In this document: positions 31,203 to 38,432 of the stretch, piece by piece
Position numbering within the stretch: position 1 is the first letter of the stretch
How the letters are laid out: each line of letters starts with the position of its first letter
From: Candidatus Enterenecus merdae
Lineage (GTDB): Bacteria; Bacillota; Clostridia; Oscillospirales; Oscillospiraceae
Length of the DNA: 42,897 bases
Direction of reading: 5' to 3'
Assembly (NCBI GenBank): GCA_018716385.1
Contig: DVJZ01000024.1
Coordinates: 1-42,897 of the forward strand
Position numbers and translations under genes: made by a program
The notes under the pieces: generated by a model
Databases searched by the model: none
The model's input: the letters and a program-made list of their open reading frames with translations, nothing else
Told to the model about the DNA's origin: nothing

Positions 31203-32348
31203 TCAGGGCAGGGCGGGGAGGATGGTTTGACTGAGCTGGCCCAGGGCTTGGGCCAGACGGTCGGCCTGCGCCTTGGTGGTGTCGGGGGAGAAAGACAGGC
31301 GCAGCACGCCGGACAGCCAGGGCCGGGGCAGTCCCATGGCGGCAAACACATGGCTGGGTTTGCCCCGATGGCAGGCGGAGCCGGAAGATAGGCAGACGCC
31401 CTGATCCCCCAGGGCCCGCACCAGCACCTCACCGGGATAGCCGGGCAGGGTGACGGTGCAGATATGGGGGGCGTCCCCGGGGGAGACCACCTCCAACCGG
31501 GGAATAGCCTGCCGCAGGCGATCCAGGGTGTAGGCCTTGATGGCGGCGGTGCGCTCCAAACGGTCGGGGTCGGCCCGGGCGGCGTCGCAGGCGGCGGCGA
31601 AGCCGGCCAGCTGGGCGGTGGCCTCAGTGCCCGAGCGCAGGCCGCCCTCCTGCCCGCCGCCGGTGAGCAGGGGGGGCAGGCGCAGGCCTGCCTTGATGTA
31701 CAGCGCTCCCACCCCCTTGGGGCCACCCACCTTGTGGGCGCTGACGGTGATAAGGTCGGCCCCGGTGGCCACGGGGGGATCGGGCAGCTTCAGCAGGCCC
31801 TGGACGGCGTCGCAATGGAAGAGGATGGCGGGGTTGGCGGCCTTGACGGCCTGGACGCACTCGGCCACGGGCAACACCACACCGGTCTCGTTATTCACCA
31901 GCATCATGGACACCAGGATGGTATCCGGACGGATGGCTGAGCACAGCTGGCCTGAGCTGATGCGGCCGGCCCGGTCTGGGGACAGATAGGTCACCTCATA
32001 GCCCCGGCGCTCCAAGTCCCGGCAGGTCTCCAGCACGGCGGCGTGCTCGATGGCGGTGGTGACGATGTGCCGGCCCCGGCGGCGGCCCAACTCCACCCCC
32101 CTCCGGATGGCCCAATTGTCCCCTTCTGTGCCGCAGGAGGTGAAGTACACCTGGCCGGCAGCGCAGCCCAGGGCCTGGGCCACCGACTCCCGATGGCTGC
32201 GCACCGCCTGGGCGGCCTGGCGTGCGTAGGCGTACTGGGAGGAGGGGTTGCCAAACTGGGTGAGCGCTTGGGTCATGGCGGTCAGCGCCTCCGGACATAG
32301 GGGGGTGGTGGCGGCGTAGTCGAAATAGGTCAGCTCCGTCTGGTTCAC
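31203..32348 (-). CDS. Cysteine desulfurase (NifS/IscS family)
   Basis: 381 residues from GTG 32348, preceded by AGGTG; longer in-frame starts (ATG 32363, 32465) add unlikely sequence. The start NQTELTYFDYAATTPLCPEA is typical. PLP sites: TSCGTEGDNWAI, HCDAVQGLLKLPD and the Schiff-base lysine in TVSAHKVGGPKG. The catalytic Cys lies in CLSSGSACHRGKPSHV. It releases sulfur from cysteine for Fe-S clusters or tRNA thiolation. No iscU or mnmA is beside it, so the acceptor is not known. Confidence 0.9.
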   Translation of the reverse strand: MNQTELTYFDYAATTPLCPEALTAMTQALTQFGNPSSQYAYARQAAQAVRSHRESVAQALGCAAGQVYFTSCGTEGDNWAIRRGVELGRRRGRHIVTTAIEHAAVLETCRDLERRGYEVTYLSPDRAGRISSGQLCSAIRPDTILVSMMLVNNETGVVLPVAECVQAVKAANPAILFHCDAVQGLLKLPDPPVATGADLITVSAHKVGGPKGVGALYIKAGLRLPPLLTGGGQEGGLRSGTEATAQLAGFAAACDAARADPDRLERTAAIKAYTLDRLRQAIPRLEVVSPGDAPHICTVTLPGYPGEVLVRALGDQGVCLSSGSACHRGKPSHVFAAMGLPRPWLSGVLRLSFSPDTTKAQADRLAQALGQLSQTILPALP

Positions 32349-32483
32349 GACAGCACCTCGCATGGCCCTGGGCGGTGGCCGCAGGGCGGAATGGGGCCCC
32401 GGGTTGGATCCCGGCCGGGGCGGCCCGTCTATGCGTATTTTACGGCCCCCGGCCGGGGAAGTCAAGCCGGGGGCCGTGCTGGG

Positions 32484-33131
32484 TCAGATCAGCCGGGGGC
32501 CGGGTTGGGAGGCAGGCAGGAGCTGGGCAGGCGGGACCCAGGCCGCGGCGGCGGCCAGGGCGTCCTCCCCCGGCAGAGGAGCGGCGCTGCCGTCCAGCTC
32601 CACCTGGAGGGAAAACCCCTCCCGGTCGCTGCGCAGCACGGGGATGCCGGGCCGGGCGGGCACCAGCTCGTATCCCATCCGCTCCAGGGCCAGGACCAGC
32701 CCCTCTGGCCCCCGGGCGCACAGGGGGCCGGCCCGGTGGACTCGGCCGGCCCGGTGGGCGGCCCAGGCCTGCTCCACCCCCACCAGCAGGTCCCACTCTC
32801 CGGTCCAGGCCGGGGTAGCGGTTGGCAGGGCAGGGGGCTCAAACAGCCGGCCCTGGCCGTCCAGCACCCAGACCGTCACCTCCCGGCCCTGCTGGCGCAG
32901 GAAGAGGGAGGCGGGCAGGCGGTAGTACCGGGCCAGCCAGGCGGCGCAGGCGGCACACCGCCCATCGTGAAAGCGCACCTCCCCCCCGGCCAGGGCCGCG
33001 CCCACGCCGGCGGTGCGGGCCAGAGCCTGGGCCAGGGGGCCGCCGGCGCTGCCGATGGCTACCGCCCCCAGGGCGCCCAGCCGCCGCCCCAGTTCGTACA
33101 TCCTCCGGCCCTGCCGGATTGGGTCCTCCAT
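32484..33131 (-). CDS. Unknown protein, possibly a lone phosphohexomutase-like domain
   Basis: 215 residues from ATG 33131, with GGGAGG upstream. MYELGRRLGALGAVAIGSAG, GPLAQALARTAGVGAALAGGEVRFHDGRC and WLARYYRLPASLFLRQQGREVTVWVLDGQGRLFE vaguely recall the early Rossmann-like domain of phosphohexomutases, but there is no phospho-serine loop. The match is weak and I would not assign a function. A CAAC pair (Cys-Ala-Ala-Cys) is notable. It follows the WYL regulator gene by 48 bases on the same strand and may be its co-transcribed partner. Confidence 0.55.
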   Translation of the reverse strand: MEDPIRQGRRMYELGRRLGALGAVAIGSAGGPLAQALARTAGVGAALAGGEVRFHDGRCAACAAWLARYYRLPASLFLRQQGREVTVWVLDGQGRLFEPPALPTATPAWTGEWDLLVGVEQAWAAHRAGRVHRAGPLCARGPEGLVLALERMGYELVPARPGIPVLRSDREGFSLQVELDGSAAPLPGEDALAAAAAWVPPAQLLPASQPGPRLI

Positions 33132-33178
33132 GGTGCACACCTCCCGTCTCTGAGAAGTATGCCCCCAACGGGACGGGG

Positions 33179-34165
33179 CTAACCCTCCTTGGAATAGCGC
33201 TCCAGCAGCTGCTCCAGCTGGGTGCGGAACTGCTGGGCGGCCCACTGGGGAGAGAGGATCTCCACCCCATCCTCCAGGGAGAACAACCAGCCCCACAGGG
33301 GCGGGCTGACCACCACGTCCAAGGTGACGGTGAAAGCGTCCTCCCCCTCCGGTACGAGGATGGTGTCCTGGCCGAATCGATCCAGCACGACGCCGGCCAA
33401 GGGGGCGGCGCAGCGCAGGGTGAGCCGGCAGTCCCGGCCGGCGTACATGCCGAAGTGCCGGCGGGCATAGCCCTCCGGGTCCCAGCCGTCCCGGTTAGCG
33501 CCGGGGATGCCGGTGATGACGATGTCGTCCATCTTGTCCACCCGGTAGTGGCGCAGATCCCGGCGGATCTCATCCCGGCCGGCCAGGTAGTAGTTCTCGC
33601 TGTCCCAGATCAGGCCGAAGGGGGTGACCCGATAGCGGGCCCCCTCCCGTCGGTAGAGCTTTTGCTTGTGCATATTGTACTCAAAATAGCAAAAGCTTAC
33701 CACCCGGTTGGCGGCAATGGCCGTGTGCAGCTTGTCCACGTTGTAAAAGATATGCTCGTTCATGGTCTTGACCCGGCGATCTACATAGACCTGGCGCTGG
33801 AGCTGTCTGGCTTGGTGGGTGGAGGCAAGGGACTCCAGCTTGCGGATCAGGCTGCCGCTCTTGCGCTGGGTGAGAAAGCGGCTGGAGGCCACCGCATCCA
33901 CCAGCAGCTTCAGCTCGGCCAGCTCAAAGTCTCGCTGGCCGATGAACCAGCCCCCCTGCTTGCCCTTGCGCACCTGCACGTCCAGGCCAAGCTGGCGCAG
34001 CTGCTCCATGTCGTCATAGATACTCTTGCGCTCGGCGGGGATGCCCCACCGGCCCAGTTCCTGGGTCATCTGGGCCACCGAGATGGGATGCTCCTCATCA
34101 CTGCTGGACAGCAGCAGCTTGGTCAGGATGGGCAGCTTTTTCTTCTGATTGGCGCCCCGTGCCAT
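33179..34165 (-). CDS. WYL-domain transcriptional regulator
   Basis: 328 residues from ATG 34165, with GGGAGGTGA upstream. An N-terminal winged helix (ILTKLLLSSSDEEHPISVAQMTQELG then ERKSIYDDMEQLRQLGLDVQ) is followed by a WYL domain about 150-235 (RVTPFGLIWDSENYYLAGRD) and a WCX-type C-terminal part. WYL proteins sense nucleic acids or ligands and regulate diverse pathways. Its promoter carries a perfect inverted repeat at 34247-34274, so it is probably autoregulated. Confidence 0.85.
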   Translation of the reverse strand: MARGANQKKKLPILTKLLLSSSDEEHPISVAQMTQELGRWGIPAERKSIYDDMEQLRQLGLDVQVRKGKQGGWFIGQRDFELAELKLLVDAVASSRFLTQRKSGSLIRKLESLASTHQARQLQRQVYVDRRVKTMNEHIFYNVDKLHTAIAANRVVSFCYFEYNMHKQKLYRREGARYRVTPFGLIWDSENYYLAGRDEIRRDLRHYRVDKMDDIVITGIPGANRDGWDPEGYARRHFGMYAGRDCRLTLRCAAPLAGVVLDRFGQDTILVPEGEDAFTVTLDVVVSPPLWGWLFSLEDGVEILSPQWAAQQFRTQLEQLLERYSKEG

Positions 34166-34246
34166 GGGATCACCTCCCTGCGTGTTTGGGCCGTAAGGGA
34201 CGGCCCGAATGGGACGTAGTGCTTCTGACAAATCCACTGTACCACG

Positions 34247-34274
34247 ATAAAAGTCCCATAGAGTGGACTTTTAT
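34247..34274. promoter_or_regulatory. Candidate operator of the WYL regulator
   Basis: ATAAAAGTCC (34247-34256) and GGACTTTTAT (34265-34274), perfect 10-base arms with an 8-base spacer, starting at the -10 of the minus-strand promoter. Confidence 0.65.
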
Positions 34275-34301
34275 TATAGCATGGGGCGATGGGGCGCGCA
34301 A
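34273..34301 (-). promoter_or_regulatory. Promoter of the WYL regulator gene
   Basis: Minus strand: TTGCGC (34301-34296), 17-base spacer, TATAAT (34278-34273). Confidence 0.75.
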
Positions 34302-34355
34302 GCGAGGCAAAGGACAAGGGGCCGCCTGTCTGAGCGGCCCCTTGCCTGTGATCGA

Positions 34356-36116
34356 TCACGTCAAGGACTTGCTGTCCACTTCCTCCCGCAGCCGGGTGGC
34401 AAAGGCGTCCAGGGACATGGCTCCCAGGTCGCCTTGGGCGCGGTGCCGGGGAGAGACGGTGCCGTTTTCCATGTCCCGGTCGCCCACCACCAGCATATAG
34501 GGGACCTTTTCAAGCTGTCCCTCCCGGATCTTCTTGCCGATCTTCTCGTTGCGGTGGTCCACCTCCACTCGGAAGCCCATGGCATCCAGCTGGGCGGCCG
34601 CCTGGTCGGCATAGTCCGCCGCCCGGTCGGTGACAGGCAGCAGCTTGACCTGTACGGGGGCCAGCCAGACGGGGAAGGCGCCAGCAAAGTGCTCGGTGAT
34701 GACGCCGATGAACCGCTCGATGGAACCCAGCACCACCCGGTGGAGCATGACGGGCCGGTGCTTCTCCCCGTCCTCACCCACATACTCCAGTTGGAAGCGC
34801 TCGGGCAGCTGGGAGTCCAGCTGGACGGTGCCGCACTGCCAGGTGCGGCCCAGCGAGTCGGCCAGGTGGAAGTCCAGCTTGGGGCCGTAGAAGGCCCCGT
34901 CCCCCTCGTTGATGGTGAAGGGCTTGCCCATCTCGGTGATGGCCTGCTTGAGGATGTCCTGGTTGTGCTCCCACTGCTCCACGGTGCCAATGTGATCCTC
35001 GGGCATGGTGGACAGCTCGATCTGGTAGGGCAGGCCGAAGACGGAATAGACCTCGTCAAAGAGCTTGACCACGTTCTTGATCTCGTCCTTGAGCTGGCCC
35101 TGGGTCATGAACAGGTGGGCGTCATCCTGAGTGAAGCAGCGCACTCGGAACAGGCCGTGGAGGGCGCCGGACAGCTCGTGACGGTGGACCAGGCCCAGCT
35201 CGCCCACCCGCAGGGGCAGGTCCCGGTAGGAGTGGGGCTGGCTGGCGTAGACCATCATGCCCCCGGGACAGTTCATGGGCTTGACAGCGTAGTCCTCCCC
35301 GTCGATAACGGTGGTGTACATATTGTCCTTGTAGTGCGCCCAATGGCCCGAGCGCTCCCACAGCTGCCGGTTGAGAATGACGGGGGTGGAGATCTCCACA
35401 TAGCCGTAGCGCTTATGCACCTGCCGCCAGTAGTCGATCAGGGTGTTTTTCAGCACCATGCCGCGGGGCAGGAAGAAGGGGAAGCCGGGCCCCTCCTCGG
35501 TGAGCATGAACAGGCCCAGCTCCTTGCCCAGCCGCCGGTGATCCCGGCGCTTGGCCTCCTCCAGCTTGGCCAGGTAGGCGTCCAGCTCCTCCTTCTTGGG
35601 AAAGGCGATGCCGTAGATGCGCTGGAGGGTCTGGCGGCTGGAGTCCCCCCGCCAGTAGGCGGCGTTGCAGGCGGTGAGCTTGATGGCGTTGCCCTTGACC
35701 CGGCCGGTGGAGTCCAGGTGGGGGCCGGCGCACAGATCGGTGAACTCCCCCTGCTTGTAAAAGGAGATCACCGCGTCCTCCGGCAGGCCGTGGACCAGCT
35801 CCACCTTGTAGGGCTCCCCCTTGTCCTCCAGCAGCTTCAGCGCCTGCTCCCGGGGCAGCTCGAAGCGTTCCAGCTTCAGCTTCTCCTTGCAGATCTTACG
35901 CATCTCGGCTTCCAGTTCGGCCAGCTGATCCTCGGAAAAGGGCTCGGGGGTGTCAAAGTCGTAGTAGAACCCGTTCTCAATGGCAGGGCCGATGGCCAGC
36001 TTCACCTCGGGGTGGAGCCGCTTCATGGCCTGGGCCAGGATGTGGGAGCAGGTATGCCAGTAGGTTTTACGGTACTGTTCGTTCTCAAAGGAATACTGGT
36101 TGTTTTCTTCGGGCAT
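34356..36116 (-). CDS. thrS: Threonyl-tRNA synthetase without TGS domain
   Basis: 586 residues from ATG 36116, with AAGGAGG upstream. It opens almost at once with the editing-domain HTCSHILAQAMKRLHP (His21, His25) and HGLPEDAVISFYKQGEFTDLCAGPHL, then the class II core (GFPFFLPRGMVLKNTLIDYW, MNCPGGMMVY, RVRCFTQDDAHLF) and a C-terminal anticodon domain (PVWLAPVQVKLLPVTDRAADYA). The N-terminal TGS domain of the usual 640-residue enzyme is missing. It charges tRNA-Thr and is controlled by a T-box leader. Confidence 0.93.
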   Translation of the reverse strand: MPEENNQYSFENEQYRKTYWHTCSHILAQAMKRLHPEVKLAIGPAIENGFYYDFDTPEPFSEDQLAELEAEMRKICKEKLKLERFELPREQALKLLEDKGEPYKVELVHGLPEDAVISFYKQGEFTDLCAGPHLDSTGRVKGNAIKLTACNAAYWRGDSSRQTLQRIYGIAFPKKEELDAYLAKLEEAKRRDHRRLGKELGLFMLTEEGPGFPFFLPRGMVLKNTLIDYWRQVHKRYGYVEISTPVILNRQLWERSGHWAHYKDNMYTTVIDGEDYAVKPMNCPGGMMVYASQPHSYRDLPLRVGELGLVHRHELSGALHGLFRVRCFTQDDAHLFMTQGQLKDEIKNVVKLFDEVYSVFGLPYQIELSTMPEDHIGTVEQWEHNQDILKQAITEMGKPFTINEGDGAFYGPKLDFHLADSLGRTWQCGTVQLDSQLPERFQLEYVGEDGEKHRPVMLHRVVLGSIERFIGVITEHFAGAFPVWLAPVQVKLLPVTDRAADYADQAAAQLDAMGFRVEVDHRNEKIGKKIREGQLEKVPYMLVVGDRDMENGTVSPRHRAQGDLGAMSLDAFATRLREEVDSKSLT

Positions 36117-36144
36117 ATCAATTCCTCCTTGTTTTGGGGGAAAC

Positions 36145-36396
36145 AAAAAACGCCTCACCCCTGAGTAGGCCAGGGGTGAGGCGCAAAGGATGCACACCAC
36201 GGTTCCACCCTGCTTGCGGTTTCCCAAAAACCGCCGCTTTGTGTCCTCCTGTAATGGGAAGGGCCCATCCCGGTCATCCCGGGCGGCTCGGGAGTGGTAC
36301 CGCCCGCCGCGTGCCGCAAGACCCTTTCACCAGGCGGGCCTCTCTCTGAGCGGGGCTTTGCGGGCTCTTCTCCGTCCATGCCATTTTGACGAGGGT
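36145..36396 (-). promoter_or_regulatory. T-box riboswitch of thrS
   Basis: The minus-strand leader holds the conserved T-box AGGGTGGAACCGTGG (36211-36197), then a terminator CGCCTCACCCCTG (36183-36171) / CAGGGGTGAGGCG (36163-36151) with TTTTTT. Further upstream a Stem I region carries GGT-ACC-ACTCCCGAG near 36303-36289, giving ACC as the likely threonine specifier. Uncharged tRNA-Thr would stabilise the antiterminator and switch thrS on. Confidence 0.9.
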
Positions 36397-36425
36397 AGTG
36401 TATCACCCCGGCCGGGGCTTGTCAA
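36397..36425 (-). promoter_or_regulatory. Promoter of the thrS T-box transcript
   Basis: Minus strand: TTGACA (36425-36420), 17-base spacer, TACACT (36402-36397). Confidence 0.8.
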
Positions 36426-36448
36426 GAGGAATGATTGCCAGCCCGCGC

Positions 36449-36550
36449 TCACTCGCTCAGGGGGCGGGCGACCCGGCAGACCAGATACAGGAGCAGCAGG
36501 GCACACAGGCGCAAGAGAGGCAGCAGGAGGGTTCTCATCGGTCTGGGCAT
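36449..36550 (-). CDS. Candidate 33-residue membrane peptide
   Basis: ATG 36550 with GGGGGAG about 6 bases upstream encodes a basic start (MPRPMR), a hydrophobic run LLLPLLRLCALLLLYLVC, then RVARPLSE and a stop. It sits upstream of the thrS promoter on the same strand. Small single-span peptides of this type can be regulators or type I toxins; there is no antisense RNA evidence here. It could also be chance. Confidence 0.35.
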   Translation of the reverse strand: MPRPMRTLLLPLLRLCALLLLYLVCRVARPLSE

Positions 36551-36710
36551 TGGGGCTCCCCCCTGGTTTGGATTCGCTATCTTGGCGTAATCCAATTACA
36601 AATCGGAAAAGATCGTATCTCAAGATGGAATTTTCATGTTAAATCAGTTTATAACAGGAAACGATGGCATATGATTGGGGGATGCAGATCAAAGGTTTGG
36701 AGCGGAGACG

Positions 36711-37040
36711 ATGAGGATCGATTACAAAGAGATCGGCAGGCGCATTGCCCAGAGGAGGAAGGCGCTGGGGCTGAAGCAGTTTGAGGTGGAGGAGCGGGCC
36801 GACATTGGGTACAAATACCTCTCCAACATCGAGCGGGGGATCTCCATCCCCTCCACCGAGGTCATCCTGCGCCTGGCCATCGCCCTGGACACCACCCCGG
36901 ACGAGTTCCTGGTGGGCACTGCCCGGCAGGAGGGGGAGGGATGGAAAAACGTGGCCGAGCTGCTGCGCACGATGGACGAGGGCAAGCTGGCCCTGGCCCG
37001 CTCCTTCCTGCAATGGCTGACGGAGCAGGAGATGAGATAG
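36711..37040 (+). CDS. XRE-family transcriptional regulator
   Basis: 109 residues from ATG 36711, with GGAG 5-6 bases upstream. It has a classic Cro/C1-type helix-turn-helix: IGRRIAQRRKALGLKQFEVEERADIGYKYLSNIERGISIPSTEVILRLAIAL (residues 7-58), then an acidic C-terminal tail. It would bind operators as a dimer. It has its own terminator and no partner gene; its targets are unknown. Confidence 0.85.
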   Translation: MRIDYKEIGRRIAQRRKALGLKQFEVEERADIGYKYLSNIERGISIPSTEVILRLAIALDTTPDEFLVGTARQEGEGWKNVAELLRTMDEGKLALARSFLQWLTEQEMR

Positions 37041-37072
37041 AACCGCTGCCACCCTCGGGTGACAGCGGTTTT
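37041..37072 (+). terminator. Terminator of the XRE gene
   Basis: AACCGCTG-CC-ACC / GGGT-GA-CAGCGGTT with a CTC loop and a following T run, starting one base after the stop. Confidence 0.75.
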
Positions 37073-37096
37073 CTGCTTGGGAAAGGGGAAGTGTTC

Positions 37097-37537
37097 TCAC
37101 AGTCCCTCCGTCTCCATGACCAGATCCACCCGGCGCTGGTGGCGTCCCCCCTCAAAGGGGGTGCCCAGGAAGGCGTCTACCAGGCGCTCGGCCTCGAAGG
37201 GGCCGGTGAAGCCGCCGGCCAGGGCCAGCATGTTGGCGTCGTTGTGCTGGCGGGTGAGCTGGGCGGAAAGCAGGTCCCGGCACAGCGCGCACCGCACCCC
37301 CCCGACCTTGTTGGCCACCACGGACACACCGATGCCGGTGGTGCACAGCACGATGCCCCGTTCACACTCACCGCTGGCCACCTGCTGGGCGGCGGCCCGG
37401 GCATAGATGGGATAGTCGCAGCTGTCGGTGGAATCTGTACCGCAGTCCACCACCCTGTGGCCCTGCCGGGTGAGATATTCCTTCAGATGTTCCTTCAGGG
37501 CAAAGGCCCCGTGGTCACAGCCCAGCGAGATCTTCAT
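37097..37537 (-). CDS. rpiB: RpiB/LacAB-family sugar-phosphate isomerase
   Basis: 146 residues. LGCDHGAFALKEHLKEYL and IVLCTTGIGVSVVANKVGGVRCALC, then RQHNDANMLALAGG, are diagnostic of ribose-5-phosphate isomerase B, with the catalytic Cys in the second motif. It interconverts ribulose 5-phosphate and ribose 5-phosphate, or the allose equivalents. The ATG has AGGAGGC upstream. The PHP phosphatase gene lies 40 bases upstream on the same strand, and the two may be co-transcribed. Confidence 0.9.
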   Translation of the reverse strand: MKISLGCDHGAFALKEHLKEYLTRQGHRVVDCGTDSTDSCDYPIYARAAAQQVASGECERGIVLCTTGIGVSVVANKVGGVRCALCRDLLSAQLTRQHNDANMLALAGGFTGPFEAERLVDAFLGTPFEGGRHQRRVDLVMETEGL

Positions 37538-37577
37538 TGCTTGTGCCTCCTAATCCAGTGGGGCCGCCGAGGCGGCT

Positions 37578-38393
37578 TTAGAGCTTGTGGGGAACGGGCC
37601 TGCGCTGTTCATAGGTGGTCACGTAGCGGAAGCCCGCCTGCTCCAGCAGCTGAAGGGCGTCGGCCAGTCCTTTGCCCAGGCTGTTGGTGCGGTGGGCGTC
37701 CGAGCCCAGCGTGACGTACTCCCCGCCGCACTCCCGGAACCAGCGCAGCAGGGGCAGCCACTCGCCCACGGTGCGGCCCTGATAGGTGTTCAGTTCCAGG
37801 GCATGGCCGGTCCGGGCAATCTGGGTGAAAATGTCCCGCACGGGCTGCTCATAGCCGGCCAGGCTGAGCTCCAGCCCGTCCCGGCGGATATAGCGCAGAG
37901 GGTAGATGATGTGGGCCAGGCTGTCGTAGCAGTCTGGGCAGTCCTTGACCAGGGTCCAGGTGTGGGCCAGGCAGTGTTCCACGCAGTGGCGGGCCAGGGC
38001 TGGGTCGCCGGTGAAATCGGTGAAATACAGATCCAGATTGTCCCGCTCCCCCAGCCAGTTGTGCAGGGAGCCCAGCACGAAGTCCAGCTCGGGTCTCCCC
38101 TGGTCCAGGATGCGCCGGGCGGTATCCGGGGCGTACACCGCCGAGCCCAGCTCCAGCCCCAGGCGCAGGGTGAGCTGACCGTCCACCAGGGCGCGTACCT
38201 GACGGTATTGGTCCTTGGCCCCAGGCCAGTCAAATCGGTCCACCGGTTGGCCCTGGTCGTCCACCAGGTCGCAGTGGTCGGTGACGCACAGCTCGGTCAG
38301 CCCCAGGGCCATGGCCTGGCGGGCCATCTCCTCCAGGGGGGTGTCGCTGTCCGGGGAAATCTGGGAGTGGGTGTGGGAATCGCACAGGTACAT
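37578..38393 (-). CDS. PHP-domain histidinol-phosphatase family protein
   Basis: 271 residues from ATG 38393, with GAGGTG upstream; GTG 38402 is an alternative. The PHP signature is complete: CDSHTHSQISPDSD at the N-terminus, CVTDHCD near 40, LGLELGS, DFVLGSLHNW near 130 and LGSDAHRTNSLG near the end, giving the metal-binding His and Asp residues. It is a HisJ-type phosphoesterase, probably hydrolysing histidinol phosphate, though no his genes are adjacent and the substrate may differ. It follows the mannosyltransferase gene on the same strand. Confidence 0.8.
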   Translation of the reverse strand: MYLCDSHTHSQISPDSDTPLEEMARQAMALGLTELCVTDHCDLVDDQGQPVDRFDWPGAKDQYRQVRALVDGQLTLRLGLELGSAVYAPDTARRILDQGRPELDFVLGSLHNWLGERDNLDLYFTDFTGDPALARHCVEHCLAHTWTLVKDCPDCYDSLAHIIYPLRYIRRDGLELSLAGYEQPVRDIFTQIARTGHALELNTYQGRTVGEWLPLLRWFRECGGEYVTLGSDAHRTNSLGKGLADALQLLEQAGFRYVTTYEQRRPVPHKL

Positions 38394-38432
38394 GGAGGTC
38401 ACCTCAGGGGGATGGGATATGCCGGCGGGGAC

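Noticed and set aside
34263-36164. 633-residue open frame on the plus strand opposite thrS
   Set aside because: Shadow of thrS in GC-rich DNA; no ribosome site, low-complexity valine/leucine/glycine composition, and it crosses the T-box terminator.
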